A stretch of 64,000 nucleotides of DNA, taken from Gonatopus flavifemur (lineage: Eukaryota > Arthropoda > Insecta > Hymenoptera > Dryinidae). The notes beneath the pieces were generated by a model. It searched no databases. It was not told the DNA's origin and worked only from the letters and a program-made list of their open reading frames with translations. Each line of letters opens with the position of its first letter. Within the stretch, counting starts at the first letter, position 1. Below are positions 13,719 to 26,966 of this stretch, piece by piece. The translations under genes and the position numbers were made by a program. Location: NCBI GenBank assembly GCA_018340375.1, contig JAFFJZ010000003.1, positions 21,452,001 to 21,516,000 of the forward strand, read 5' to 3'.

Positions 13719-13956
13719 TCAGCAGATTGGCTCCGCCAATGGTTGCGGTGGTCCGTAAGGCGACGACCATTGACCAACTGTATGGGCAAGAGCCGTAGGT
13801 GGCTGCTGTCTGTCTAAACTGGAAACAGTCGCACCTGTGGGATGAGCTGAAACTGTTGTGGGATACGTTACTTTTCCCAGAGCTTCGGCTTGTAACGATA
13901 ACATCAAACGATTTGCCGCCTGTCTTTCCGCTTCTCTTTCTTCCGCGGTTTGTCTT
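13719..13956 (-). CDS. C15: C15/Tlx homeobox protein, terminal coding exon with stop
   Basis: Last coding exon of the homeobox gene, 1+237 bp, giving 78 residues and a TGA at 13721-13719. The acceptor is TATCTGTTTCAG, and its first base A completes the Arg codon begun by the homeodomain exon. The join reads [10 protein letters not shown], the conserved end of Tlx homeodomains, and continues [18 protein letters not shown], a helix conserved after the homeodomain in this family. The remaining 50 or so residues are rich in Pro, Ser, Thr and Gln, with [18 protein letters not shown] at the C-terminus, and look disordered. The exact phase match and conserved sequence on both sides of the junction make the 14.9 kb intron secure. 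The reading frame, not a longer overlapping one at 13681-14007, was chosen on this basis. Confidence 0.94.
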
Positions 13957-14831
13957 CTGAAACAGATAGAAATAAAAACATAGACCGGTTATTATTTTGT
14001 GATACATTTGGAATGGTTTATTTAGGTTTTTCGATTGAGAATGATTAGGGAATTTATGATGACTATAATCACTATAAGTTTATTGTTCGGAGTGATGGAT
14101 CGGTTTTAGGTATTTAAAATGTTTTAGTTTGATTTGGATAGTTATAAATCTTTATTCTAGACATTGAAATTCGGAGTGATCTTATACATATTGCAAATTA
14201 TGAATAAACAAAAATCTGCGAATTCTGTTTTATACCCCTATGTTGATCAATCATTTACTGAGGAATTATGGGACACATTTCCAACTCTTGGATTATAAAT
14301 TTATTAAATTTTACAGATTCGAATTAATAGAACTTGCATTGTTTTGGAATGTTTGAAAACTCTATTAGTTCTTTATGACTTGCGCGGCCTCACTAGTTCC
14401 CCACGAGGCACTGACCAGGGCTGGTAAGGCCTTGTCATAGCTTATAGAAAATCATTAAAGTGATTCCTACCAGGCCTATCCCAGCTAGAAATGTGACTTT
14501 TTGGCATTTCAAACCCTACCTTGGGCCAAGTTGGCGCGATCTGGGCTGAGTTAGGGTTTTTGATGATCCAATTTGAAAAAAGGGCAATTTCCAGCTGGGA
14601 TTGTGTTCAAAAATTTCATAAAAGTTGGATTAGAGGTAACCGATCGACACCCTTCTAAATGAGGATTGCAATGCTATTTTCCAAATTCCTTGAAGTAGAA
14701 ATTCATTCTTGAAGAATTATGAAAGCAATACTTTTTCTTCAGTTTACAAAATGTTGTAATATTCGAAATCTCATTTTCATCCGTGTACTTATTGTGCTTA
14801 TGCAATTTCCATTTTCTAGCTCCCAGTTTTC

Positions 14832-15035
14832 AGGCATGATCACGCGTGAACAGGCGTAGGTGCATGCGTTCGGAGGCAATTTAGCATGATAAAACATGTG
14901 TATTCCTGATCAAAAAAGTCAACATAGAGTCATTTTGTATAAATACTTCTCAGTCGGTGGGATTTTGCATGATCACGGAGAAGAATGGTTCGTCCGGCAT
15001 GATCGCAGGCGGTTGAGCTTGATCACGGGCTTTCA
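14832..15035. repeat. GCATGATCACGG iterated words
   Basis: GGCATGATCACGCG, GCATGATCACGGAG, GGCATGATCGCAGG and GCTTGATCACGGG occur within 200 bp. Looks like a decayed short-period repeat in the C15 intron. Confidence 0.4.
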
Positions 15036-15131
15036 TGTGGGTAGAAAATTAAATCCTTTTTAGCGATAAACTCTATCACTTCAATTCTTCAAATAATATA
15101 TACAAAGTGCATACGTATAGATGATATCAGG

Positions 15132-15308
15132 GGCAAACGGAGAAAAAAGTATAGTGATAATCCCTAATATAAGAACTGAACGGCTCGAGCGAAATTGTCA
15201 TACGCTTAGTTAAACTAACGATACGTTCAGTTAGAATAACGATGCGATTGATTGTAGGACCAAATGTTTGGTCCGTCCATATTTTCCTATACCAATTTCC
15301 TCCGTGTA
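15132..15308. mobile_element. TA-CACGGAG class MITE in the C15 intron
   Basis: The left end CAAACGGAGAAAAAAGTATA and the inverse of the right end, CACGGAGGAAATTGGTATAG, match. The right end is followed by TA. The inner half holds AACGATACGTTCAGTTAG in both senses and GGACCAAA-TG-TTTGGTCC. Confidence 0.5.
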
Positions 15309-15591
15309 TGAAATCATAGTGCAAGGCGTATCAGAAATCACTTGACACAAGAAATTAAGGCAATTACTTTGAAACTGTGTGTAAAAACCCACTACTATGA
15401 ATGCAAATATGATAAAAATGATCAGGATAAAATATTTTATTCCCAACGTGTGAGTGAAAGTTCAAGTATAAAACAAGTCACCTATTTATTTGGGAAGAAG
15501 GAACCATTTTGCGGTACACCCTAATAGACTCCGTACTAGAAAACAGACATTCGCCCACCCTAGTCTTCCGACTCGATGTTTCACGCTACCC

Positions 15592-15620
15592 TCAACGACG
15601 ACGGAGACGACGACGACGAA
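15592..15620. repeat. (GAC)n microsatellite
   Basis: ACGACGACGGAGACGACGAC and following repeats. It creates spurious Arg-rich frames on both strands. Confidence 0.7.
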
Positions 15621-18600
15621 TCGAATTAACTTTATTACGTTTGTACTCTGTTCTCCGCCCTAAGTATCCACCATTTTCCCTGCCTAAACCCCAAGTTGTG
15701 ACATATGTAAGAATATTATCTCGCGTCACAATTAGATTTATTTTAGTTCTTTTCGACAAAAAAAAATCGGAAGCATAATTATTTTTTCCCAATCATTCAG
15801 AAAGATTTATTCGATTGAAGTTCCAGAATCATATTTATAATTAAAGATTTTTAGGTTACGTTTCACTTCTCTGTTTTAACGAACTTTAGTTTCTTTTTCT
15901 TTTCTCATTTTTCCAACTAATTTTTTCCAAACTTACAAACTAAACAAGTACCAAGTATATCGAAAATATGAACATGTCTCATTTGAACATTCCATGAACC
16001 TTCATCCTATATCTTCTTAGTATCTCATTTGTACATGATACGACCGTTTATGTTTCGTACCTACATATATACATTCGGGCGTTTGTTGCTATGTGGGCAC
16101 TGTCTCTTTTTATCTCACGGAATCTCCCAATCACGTCACTTCATTGACTGGAATGACGAATCAGGAGGAGACAAAAGGGGAAGAGTGGAACAACTGTTCC
16201 TCTCCGACTTTTTACCTCGAAAGAACTTTGAATGATCTCACAGCTTCGGCCCTTAGGGAAATTTACTTCATTCTAATCAAAACGCTTCATTCTTCCTCCA
16301 ATTTTTTGGACAAAAAATGAAGCGTTTCGATTAAAATCGTGTGAATTCTTCTAAGGGGGTTCTCAGAAATTCTCAATCTTGAAACGCAAATCAAAACACT
16401 AATATAAGAGATGTTGTTCGGTGAAAAAAATTGTATTTCAGTGAAGAATGATTCAGTCAAGACTGCTCGTTATGTGTTATTCATAAATCGCTTCTGGTTA
16501 CGATTGCATTATGATGTCGATAACATGTTCCTGTGCCATTAAGAATACTATCGGTCACCCCGCTGGAATCAGAGCTCAACCGAATACCTTTAGGTACGTA
16601 CAGATATCTCTGGTCGTATTTCTTCTTTTTCTCTAAATGCGCTACTGTTTCTCGATAAGTTCCAACGTGGCACATTCAACTTCCCAAACCTTATAATGTG
16701 ACATTAATATTACTCGAGTTATAATCATATTGCTGAACTTGGAATCGTTTATTGGAATTGAATGATGCTCGAACCACACAGTACTCAGCTGTTAGAGACC
16801 AAAAATCCTGCAGTACATTGTTTAAACAATGTTTTCAATTCCAAGGAGTTGACCCGGAGTGGGAAATGAGGATGATTCATCAGATTTTGTAAGTTTGAAG
16901 TTTCGGTTCCTTTCTATGAACGATATTAATTTCAAGGACATGAGTTATCTGAATATTTCGTCCAAACCAAATACAACTGTTCCGGTATAATGAAACGATT
17001 ACTACTTGCACACGATGAATCCAGAAAGTATTAATGAGATGTTTTATGCGAATGATTAATACACCCACAGAAAGGTTTTCTTATTGTAACAAAAATTTCA
17101 TTATTATGAGAAAATTTTTCTCTCAACATAGGGACAATCCCAATTTTCCGATAATCTTGGCGTTAGAACATTGAATCTTAGATCAAGAAAAAAGTCTTGA
17201 AATCAACATAAAGACTTAGAGATTTTCTTGATGCAGTGAAGTTTTTATTCAAGGTAATGAAATCATTCTTTCAACCCAGTAAACATTTTGTATCTTGCGA
17301 TATATTTCAGACAGGCTTTAAATGTTTTATGTAACACTTTTGAATGAGTTTCAGATCAATGCTTGTTCCAAACTCGTCTGAGAGATATCTAAAAGTGTTG
17401 TACAAGACATCTAAAACCAAGATATCGCAAAACACAAAATGTTCAGTGGTTACAATAATTGATTTTTTTCAAATAAAATATTGGTGTATCGCTTGGGACG
17501 GTATCTGGCACACGGTACACTGCTTTATTTGATTATCACTGTTCTAAAGTTTATAATTACTATTCCATGTTACAACACGATACATTGGAATCAATTTTGA
17601 AAACTCTCTTTTACTCCGCTGCCAATCAAGGGGAGAGGAGCGTATGGTTGAGCATCACCTTTAAGAATATTCATCTAGTTTCAGCGTAAGAACATTTTTC
17701 TTACCACAAGAAGCGATGGTTCTCACCGGAGATAAAGATTCTTACGTTAAACAAAAGTCATGAATCATAATTTTTTCTGCTAACAATCCATGATGTGATT
17801 ACTTTGAAACAAAACCGTTCGTTAGTCGAACACTATTTGTTTCCGGAAAAGAAAATCGATATCAAGAATGAAATGATGGTAACAACGAGAAATTATTTCT
17901 GTGAGTGTAGCAAACCAATAACTATGACTTCAAATATAACTGTAAAGGAACTGTACAGGAATGTATGATTCATACACTTTCATATGTACCCTTTTCGTTC
18001 TAAATCAATCTTCCAGAGACTTATATTGAGTTCTATCATACACTATATCGTGTACATAAAAATCACGATAAAGTTAACTCAAATTTATCTATGAAAAATT
18101 CAACCCATGTGGCACCTTGAAATGCGTAGTTGACCAAAGAAAAATCATAGAACTACAAACATACATCTCCGATGGCAAAGAGTGTAGACAAGATCCGTTT
18201 AGCTTATCCTATATTGTATCAAAATACATAATGATCCAAAGGCAACATCTCTCCGCTGCGTATACATGGTAAATGTCAAATCAAACGACCATATCTATCC
18301 CGGTCAAAACAATTAAACCTCTAAAGAGACGTTCTTCAGTCTGGCAGGCGCCAGGATGGATAACGCGCTACCAATCAGCGCACAAGGAGAGAGAACTTTA
18401 ATATAGGTATGCATGAAACTCACGAAACACCGCCGTTCCATTAGTGTTAATCTTCGGTCCTCGGTAATTAAATGGTTTCGTCGTACCTTTGTTTATCTTC
18501 TCGTGGATAGGAGAGAGAGCGGGTCGTCCCCTTCTTATCGATTTGAGAGGTCTTCTCTGTTCTTTGAAGAGCTTAGAGAGACTCTCGAGAGAGCTTCAGC

Positions 18601-19059
18601 TCGGTAGCAACCGCATACTAACATTTTATGATTTATTCAAATCTCCCAAATGCCGTTGCGTGTATCATTTTCAGGCGAAGGTGACGAAACGATCATGTCA
18701 ACGTTTATCTACCATTCTCAAATCCAAACGTCTACGAATAACGTGAATTTATTTTCTCGATGAAATAAGAAAAACAACGACGTTGAATATTTTTTTTTTC
18801 TTCATTATTGTTATTATTAATCGACACGGAGAAGAAGACTCATGAGATTCTTTCGATTTCTCGTCGGGGGTAAACATCTAATCTTTCATCGGTTATGAAG
18901 ATTGAATTAAAAATTATCCCTTTGTCTCTATCACGAATATCATTATAAATCAGATCAATGTTTGAGCGTACCCATCTACGATGATAAGTATAATAACATG
19001 ATCTATATTGCGAAATCATACGATAAATTCTTTATGTCTATATCGCAGTGTGTAAGAGG
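15621..19059. other. C15 intron, no coding exon seen
   Basis: Mixed unique sequence and repeat fragments (GATATC-type words at 17280-17450). 18300-18620 is GC-richer, contains CAATTAA and CGCTACCAATCAGCG, and may be conserved non-coding DNA. Confidence 0.35.
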
Positions 19060-19255
19060 GTTGAGAGGATAGCGAAACCCAGTCAGCGGAAAGCCACCAG
19101 GGTTGCAAAATGTAATCGGCACTACGTCCTCAATTATTAATTGCTAACCACGTTAATTACTTGCATGAGCGTAGGAGCACCTGTCACTGACGCAATAGCG
19201 TAGATACGATGGATTCTCCTCTCAGTTGGTCTACTGGAAATTTTATTAACCCCTC
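19060..19255. promoter_or_regulatory. candidate enhancer in C15 intron
   Basis: A GC-richer, non-repetitive stretch within AT-rich intron, with clustered homeodomain-type cores: ATTATTAATTGC near 19133 and CGTTAATTACTTGC near 19152, plus CACCTGTC near 19180. Cores of this kind occur by chance, so this is only a candidate. Confidence 0.3.
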
Positions 19256-19648
19256 GATTTCAAACTATATATTCTCTTTTTTTTTAATCATCTGGAATCA
19301 CAGATTATTCGATCTTGAAAACATGGGATTGATATTTCAACTCGCGTTGATTTTAATATATATAATAAAAAATTAAGAATAAAATTCAACACTCGAGTAA
19401 CGCTTCAGGTGTTTATACTGGTCCACACGCGCGGGTATTTTATTTCGGTTTCCATCCCTAAAAATTGGTGTATTTTACATCCTTGCACGTCTTTATATTC
19501 CTGTATGTCATGAATGAATATCCCCCTGAACACTCCCACCCTGGAGCGTGTAGAATTGAACCCTGAGAAGAGTAAACTTTTCACCGAATGTTCCTAATAC
19601 AGCTGAGCATCGAAAAATACAAGAAGGCTTCAATTCAACAGAAAAATC

Positions 19649-19779
19649 AATCTAATTTAGCTTTCTTCGTTGTGGAGTTATAGCGATTTGAAGTTGTTGA
19701 ATTCTGATAGTTGTGATAGCTGGAATGCAAAAAATTTCAAACCACTATAACTCCACAACGAAGGAAGCTAAATTAGATT
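19649..19779. repeat. inverted repeat, 35-bp arms, 61-bp loop
   Basis: The arm 19649-19683 and the inverse of 19745-19779 agree at 34 of 35 bases (both begin AATCTAATTTAGCTT). The loop is 61 bp. Either strand could form a stable hairpin when the intron is transcribed. Confidence 0.85.
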
Positions 19780-20014
19780 CATTTTTTTTCAGGAATACCC
19801 CGTGATCTGACTTAGAGAATGGTGTTGGATTCAAAAGTCAGAAATATGGTATTTCCGAGGTATTTGGATTTTTTAAAAAATTAAAGAATGCTCATATCTC
19901 CGGATCTAAGGATCAGATCTGAATATTCCGGACCAAAATCTTTTCCGAATTTCATTAAGAATCTGCTCTTAGAAAAGTGTACGGCAATTTTGAATCACCT
20001 AGTATAGTAATTTT

Positions 20015-20480
20015 GGCATTTATAGATAAATTCATATAAAACACACGTTCTAGGGGTTTTGTGTAGGGTACTGCATCCAAATGTGAGGTCAAAAAACGAT
20101 GAATGATAGCGGATCCAATATGACGAACGAAAGAAAAAAGTCTTCCTGGCATTTATGGCCCAATTCATATAAAACACAGATTCTAGGAGTTTTCGAGGGT
20201 GCTGCATCTAAATCTACACTGTAAAGAATATACTTCCTAAACTGCCAAAGAAGTTTGGCAGTTTTTTACACAAACTTTTTTTGTAAATTACCAAACAAAA
20301 GTTTATAAACATTCAAAAAATTTTGTAATTCCACGAAGATTTTTGAAAATTCACAAACTTTTGTTCAGCAATTTACAAAAAAGGTTCGGAAATTATTTTT
20401 CCAAACCAAGTTTGTAAATTTCCAAGCATATTTGTTTGGAATTCAACAAATTTTTTTTACAGTGTAAGGTCAAACAACCC
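20015..20480. repeat. two-unit tandem duplication, about 133-bp period
   Basis: Unit 1 starts GGCATTTATAGATAAATTCA at 20015. Unit 2 starts GGCATTTATGGCCCAATTCA at 20148. Both continue ATATAAAACACA, TTCTAGG and GCATC.AAAT. Unit 2 is split by the MITE at 20215-20466 before AGGTCAAA, while unit 1 is uninterrupted. Confidence 0.7.
20215..20466. mobile_element. TA-flanked MITE with empty sister site
   Basis: TA-CACTGTAAAG on the left and TTTTTTTTACAGTG-TA on the right. The interior is made of TTTGTAAATT and AATTTACAAA words in alternating orientation. The paralogous unit 1 reads CCAAATGTGAGGTC where this copy has CTAAATC-[element]-AGGTC, consistent with insertion at a two-base target. Confidence 0.8.
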
Positions 20481-20481
20481 A

Positions 20482-20560
20482 ACTAGAAATTTGGTAGGGC
20501 GAACCTCAGGGCCTTATGTCACCTTATAAGGCCCCGGCTTTCACCTGACCAAATTTCTAG
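20482..20560. mobile_element. short MITE with CTAGAAATTTGG ends
   Basis: ACTAGAAATTTGGTAGGGC at left and CTGACCAAATTTCTAG at right are inverted repeats. The ends resemble those of the larger element at 26967-27746. Confidence 0.55.
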
Positions 20561-23500
20561 GAGGCAAGATTCCTCAAGAATTCTCACCAGCAGAACAAAT
20601 CCGGTTTTCAATTCCAATTTCTCCTGCTCATCCCCGTACGTATACGTCCACTCACTGCGATGTTTTGACCAAAAAGAGGACTGATAGGGACTGCACTGTT
20701 ATAAATTTCTGATTGAATTTTCAATCACAAGTAATAGAAGCAATTTCCAGAGAAAAATTGTATTTCAAGGGCGTATTCTGCAGCCATAATGCAAGAATTT
20801 CCCGTTTTTTGAAGATTACTTTTTGAGATATGTGAGCATTTTTAGATTTTTCTTCAAATCCAAACCAACTTGGATCACTTTTGTTATTTTCAGTTGGATA
20901 CCATTACAGCGATGATTTGATTATAATTTTAATGATATTATTATGTTATTATAATGGATTGAATTTTTCTAAGTTTTTTCAATCACCTGTACATTAATTT
21001 CAATTTTCATACACAATAACTTGTACATGAAATTTCAAAAAATTTTTGAACCGTGTGCATCTCTACATGAAAAGAAGAATACTCAACCGCAACAACTAAA
21101 ATTCAATTTTAAACTGTGAGCATGATTGACAGTGTAGTTATCTGAAATATGAATGAAACAATTCATTCGACGAGATTAAAAAATTCAGGTATGGCAAATA
21201 ACATTTATCTTCTTCAACTGAATTCTCATTCAGAATGATTAAATCGCATAGTCGTCTGGTATTCAACTGAACCCTTTTCTCAGTAAATCACCTGAACTAT
21301 CTTAAGACCAATCCAAATTAAATGGTCCATTAAAATGTTCAGTTGATCCTGTTGACTACTACAATTGCTAATATGAAATTTGCCAACCTTTTTTTAAAAG
21401 TAGCTCCTAATTTTCAGCGAATTTTCTATGGATATCCATCGCCAATTACCTCCTCTCCTAAATCGATAGTCATTTTTTGAATATTTATGAAGTGTTTAAA
21501 ACAGAATGAGAAGTTCGAGGTTCGCGTGTGTAAGCATTATCGGATCCAAGCACTCTTTGAAAACGGGTTGACATTATGACAACTGCTTCTAAATCATTTG
21601 AAGATTGTATAAAAAATGGTAGATAATTCATTTCAAGTCATCTGAATAGTGTATATGAAAATTTTTCTAGTCAACTAATAAAAACCCATAAGTGCCTTTT
21701 CATGTATCCCCGGATATCTGAATTGTGTAATAATTTCGAGGTACAGCATCCTGAAATGCGAGCGAAGCGAGCATATGTGGGTTATAATTTGTTCGAAATG
21801 AGCGAAGCGAAATGGAATAGGTAGATTCTTGAAAAAAACTTTTTTTTTCCCAAATTTAAATTTGTTGTTATTTTATTTTCGCGGACAAAGAAAGTTAAAT
21901 TATCTCGCACAGAATCTGGAAGGACAACACGGGTTCTGGGTAGGAACTCGACTAGTGCTGGGTGGGAATCCAAATTTCGAGATTCTGTTCATCCAGGAAC
22001 CTTCAACTGGCTTAAAACTATGACGCGCAAGTACATTTTCTATTGAAATCAGCAGAGCGGAAGAGAATTTAACGAAATTTTTGAATGTCGAATTTTTGTT
22101 AGGTTTTAATGATAAGTGAATAAGATTCAGGATATTTCTTGAATCCTTTCCAATCATAAAACACCGAAATTGTTGTTCCAAAATTAAATCATCATTTTAT
22201 TCCTTTCAATACGCTGGTAACTCATTGCATTATAAATTATATTTTCTCATCAAACTGTGAACTCCATTCATCAATTAATCCCTATTTCGTCATTCTTCGC
22301 GTTGCGAAGTGATCGAATATGAACATTCACAATAATTATAGACATTCATGAGTTATTCATGGTGCAAATCAAAAACTCTATTTCCCACCGTGATTGAATA
22401 ATTTCCTCGTCATCAACTTTACTCAGTCCCTATGAATAAAATCTTAATCAAGCAGTTGTCATTTCAAAATTGATCGTTAAAAATGAATTTTCCTTCGAAA
22501 TCGTACAAATTCCTCTACAACGTCATGATTTTACTAATTAGAGTGTGTATTTTGATCCTTCATTAATCTCTAAATTTACATATCTAAAAGATATCTCGTG
22601 TATCTTTCTAAAAGACAAGACACGAGCGATATTTCTCGAACAAAACAGCATTTTAGTTATTCCGAAAGATGTTTGAAAGTGTTGCATAAGACGTTTTGAA
22701 TTTATCTAACAGATATCTCGAGACATGAACTGTTTATTCAGCGAATTCTAATGAAATATGTATCCCCTGAGAATCAAATAAGGTGAAATATAACAGCCAA
22801 TATAAGTGTGAAAATAATTGTCAGTGTTCGAGATCGAATCATTTTCAATCTTTTCTCTTTTTATATATACACAACAATAATTCAAGGTCACGCAATTCTG
22901 AAATAAAGAACAAAATCTATGTTTTGCAAAACAAATAAAATTCAATATTTTTCGGAAATTTGAAAATGAGTTCTTTGCACGTGTGGGTGTGAATCCTTTT
23001 CGAGACAAAGCAAGACGGATAATTGTATAGTTCGCGTGAGGATCTTCGGAACCAGGAAATGTTTTGTAACTATGTAAACGAAAGACGCCGACCATTATTA
23101 TGACAATATTATGTACGAGAGCACGAAAAATAAAATAAATTACAGGAAGTTTGATCTATCGCCGATCGCCCGAGGAAAGGAGAAATGAAATGGAGAAAAA
23201 AGGACTTCGCATTGGGATCAACGAGATCGTCTCGATTGATTATGGACCGGATTGTGGGACGAACGGTGTAATTCGGTAGGAGACACGAGTTATTCGAGGA
23301 CTACCGATCCTCAAAATCATCAACACGCAACGGTTTCCTCAAACAAAATCAATATCCCTCTCTCCTTCGAACGACTCGATATATCATTAAACCCGACAAA
23401 ACGAGAACAACATTTTTACTCGGAATGGTTTATTTGAAAATATTTCAATAAACCTGAACCGACAATGTTCATGAAATTCGAAAAACCTTATCCTTTCTTG

Positions 23501-26500
23501 CATCGATAATGAATTGAAGTTCAATCGATCCAGACCTCGAATCGACTGAAAGGAAGAAGAAAAAGAAGAAGCAAGAAAAAAAAGTAAAGATTCAACGACT
23601 ATTAATTCTGAAGCACTTGATACCCAAATTCAATGACGAATCATCGAACCTTAGCTACTTATTCATTTATCTTATTCCGCTTTTGCGAGCCTCGTTCAAT
23701 TCTTTCTCCCTTTTGAAGACCGCGTAAAGTCTGTGCTCTCTTTTTGTGTTCAAGTTATCAAGGTGCGGTCGTACACAGAAAGTCGATGAATGTTTAACAA
23801 GGCAAATCGAAGAACAGAAGCTAAAAGTGAAGAGCGGAGCAGGGAAATCCAAGTTGCACAGTGTAGCAGTGAGATATTGCAGATCGAAGAGAATGCCACG
23901 GATTCGAATGTGTTTGACAGTTTAAAAGCCAAGAAGTGCTAAGAGAAGAAGAGGTCCTTGCTTTGGAGGCGGGGGAGAAGGGAAAGAAGAGGGGTTGAAA
24001 CACACCCCCTTGCTTCCTCTCCAATGGGGATTCGAAAGGGGGATGGTTGGCAGGCAGTCAAAGCAAGGACGGTAGAATGGGTGTACGAAGCAGAGAGGGT
24101 AGAAGACTACATTATGTACGGGACAGGGCTAAGCTGTTAGGTACCTGAATTATTGAGAAAAGTTATATCTCGTCTCTGCCTACAGTCATCTCGTTACTTT
24201 AAACGCAGCTGCTTGCTTTGGCTTGGACCACGATTCTACGGGCACTTGAAAATCAAGTGATGAAATTTTGAGAAACAATGGAACAGGTCACAACCTAACT
24301 TGAATTCGTTTCGCGAGAATGTCATATCGAACTGAGGGAACGCGTGGACACTTTCTGACGATTTAAAAAAAGATTTATCCATGGAAATTCCTGTTAAATG
24401 CCAGATCAGAGCATATCAGCTTTTTTGAATAGATCGTACAGTTTTGTGGCTACCTAAAAGTATTTTCTAGAGTCAACCATGATTTAGTGTTCACAAAGAG
24501 TCGTTATACGAATGTCGATGGTCGGTAACAATAGCAATGATCTTAATATAACCAAGATATAAAACGATCACGCCACATCTGGTGTGTGGTTATACACGTA
24601 TTATTTTGTGGTTCTATAACTATCAAGGTGATATACTTGATGGAGACATTCCAGTCATATTATCTATATGATATTTAGAAGTTATGAAAAACGGCAGATG
24701 TCGTAAACAGGTTATTCACTCGACAAATGTTATCCGTCATGATACTCTAATGCTTTTGAACGCACGAGAATACGTATGTCAGCTGTCGACAAAATTCAAT
24801 ATAGAGAGTTTTAGAGTGCCCTACACGCTCTCACTCGAGATATCGCAAGAACGAGAAGTGAAACAAATACAATTACTGGTTCGCGTTAAAAATAATTGAA
24901 CGATCGAATGAAGGTACTTGAAAATGGAGAATTATCATTCACGAATTTCAGCAATTCTTCCCGCTTTTATTCGGTTGATTCATTTTATTCCCGGTCGGGA
25001 AAAAAGTGAAAAAAGGTGAAGATACGATTTTATGAATCCTCGACCACCTCAGAGATCGAATCAGCTTTATTTTAATAATCTCTATTAAGTCTCATTTTAT
25101 CCATAGTTTTTAACCTATATCCACATCAAGCTTTTTATCGTTGTACTTCGTAGAACTCGTAGAATCCAAGGACTCACAAGTCGCGCGTTGACTTACTGAG
25201 TGGCTTTTAAAAAAACATTCTTCCCGCAAGTTGGACGATAGTACGTAAGATACATCCTCCCGTAAGTGTAGTATATACCCATATATAGGTATATAGATAC
25301 CACCAAGAATGTTGGGCCGGAATCGACTGACCGCCGCGTAGACGCCCTCGTATCTGAGGAGAAGAGAAAAGAGAGAAGAAGGCAACCCGCGTGGCCCACG
25401 AAAAGAAACGGGCCCCAACTTTTATCTAAATGACGTGTTTTCGTCCTGGCTTATCTTGAAGAGGCTCCATACATTCGACTCCCAATGCGTTCAAAGATAT
25501 GCACCATCAGCCACAACGAGACTAAATCCACTATTAACATTCCGAGGACAACAACTAGATATATACAAGGTGTTTCAGAATTGACGATCGAATGACCGTG
25601 CCACTTCATCTTCCCCGTTCTCTTTCCCTTAATACATTCGAATCCACACTTTGTAATGGGAATCTGAGACGCCAGAGAACAAATAACCTTTCCAACGGAA
25701 CCAGGATTTTTGATGAATTATTATAAAGAACGTGAAATGCATTATACGCAGAGCCGTGTTGCTTGTACATACGAAAAGATTCCTTTACACGTTCTATTTT
25801 CATCGAAGCATCAGTATTGAATTTTTCTCTCTGTGAATGGTGTTTTCCAATTAAGGACTTCCGACGCTCTTAAATCCAGGGTAATGGTAAGACGTTGTTT
25901 TCGATATTTAACGTTCAGATAGCTGTACTGTTATACTATGTATCGATATGCAAATCGATATCGAGTAAGTTGAGAGTTTCTCAATAAATTTTCAACTGCA
26001 TCGTTGAATCGAAAAGAATCGTTTGCAAAGAAAAAAAAGAAAATTCTATCCCAAGATAATCTTTAACAGAAGTTTTTTATGATCGTTGTTGAAATTATTT
26101 CGAAAAATAATTCCAAATTCAAAATCTATTGCGGATTGTATTTTTATTCCATTTTTTTTATCGCTTATCTGCGAATTGAACGAGTGAAAACGACTTTAAA
26201 TTACCCTCGGCTTTTAAGCTCAATTTTCAACGTCGGTAATTTTTGACACATTCTCTTATCTATTTTGGAATTCGTACTTTGGATGGAAAAAAGAACGGTG
26301 ACGTTGATGTAAAATCTATAAGAGGGAATCAGAGCGTCGAAAATAACTCGCGAGCACGGCAATTCTGTAATCATCATAAATTTGAGGAAGTGAAAGAAAG
26401 TATCTTGTTAAACAACATTATGCAGTTATTATCTTCGATAAATGTGATTAATATTCATGAGGAGTTATTTATCGTCATGGTCAGATTATCGTAATTTGCG

Positions 26501-26966
26501 TTGAAGGAATTGGATGGTTCGATTGATCGAATGTATTTCTGAAGTATTTCTCCTTTCGATTCTAATCGAATATTGATCTGTGTTGATTGCTTCATTCGAA
26601 TGCTTTTTTCGAACGATTTTGATGTGTTCATCACCTTGGAGGGTTCTGTGCAACGTTTGGCGAAGTAATGGTAATGAAAGTCAATGGGATGAATTTATCG
26701 TTCTGATGAATTGCGAAATTTTATGGTAAATCTAGTTTGAATAATCTTTTTGATTCTTTCGATGATGTTCGGATGGATAATTTCATACAAATGTCTTCAC
26801 TTTTATGCATTGAAGGAAGGTTCTGATCAAGCAAGCCAAAGTGTGGTGATTTTCTTGACTGTTTTTTATAGAAAGAAAAAGAATGAACTACTCAAATTTT
26901 TTTCAAGAAAAAATTATGTCAGGGAAATTTGTCATATGCGTTGTAACCTGACTGATTCAAAAGAAG
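20561..26966. other. C15 intron, no coding exon seen
   Basis: Mostly unique AT-rich DNA. GATATC-type repeat words at 22580-22740. GC-richer stretches at 23150-23345 and 23950-24135 carry chance open frames without domains. A homeodomain-like ATTGATTATGG site lies near 23236. The window around 25300-25420 is GC-rich but not clearly coding. Confidence 0.35.

Noticed and set aside
13681..14007. 108-codon minus frame over the C15 terminal exon
   Set aside because: It is in a different frame from the spliced C15 frame and reads through the intron acceptor.
15509..15792. Arg-rich frames on both strands
   Set aside because: Produced by the GAC microsatellite.
25110..25418. 102-codon minus frame in GC-rich intron DNA
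   Set aside because: No domain or splice support; lies between the two C15 exons on the same strand, but the exon junction phases already match without it.
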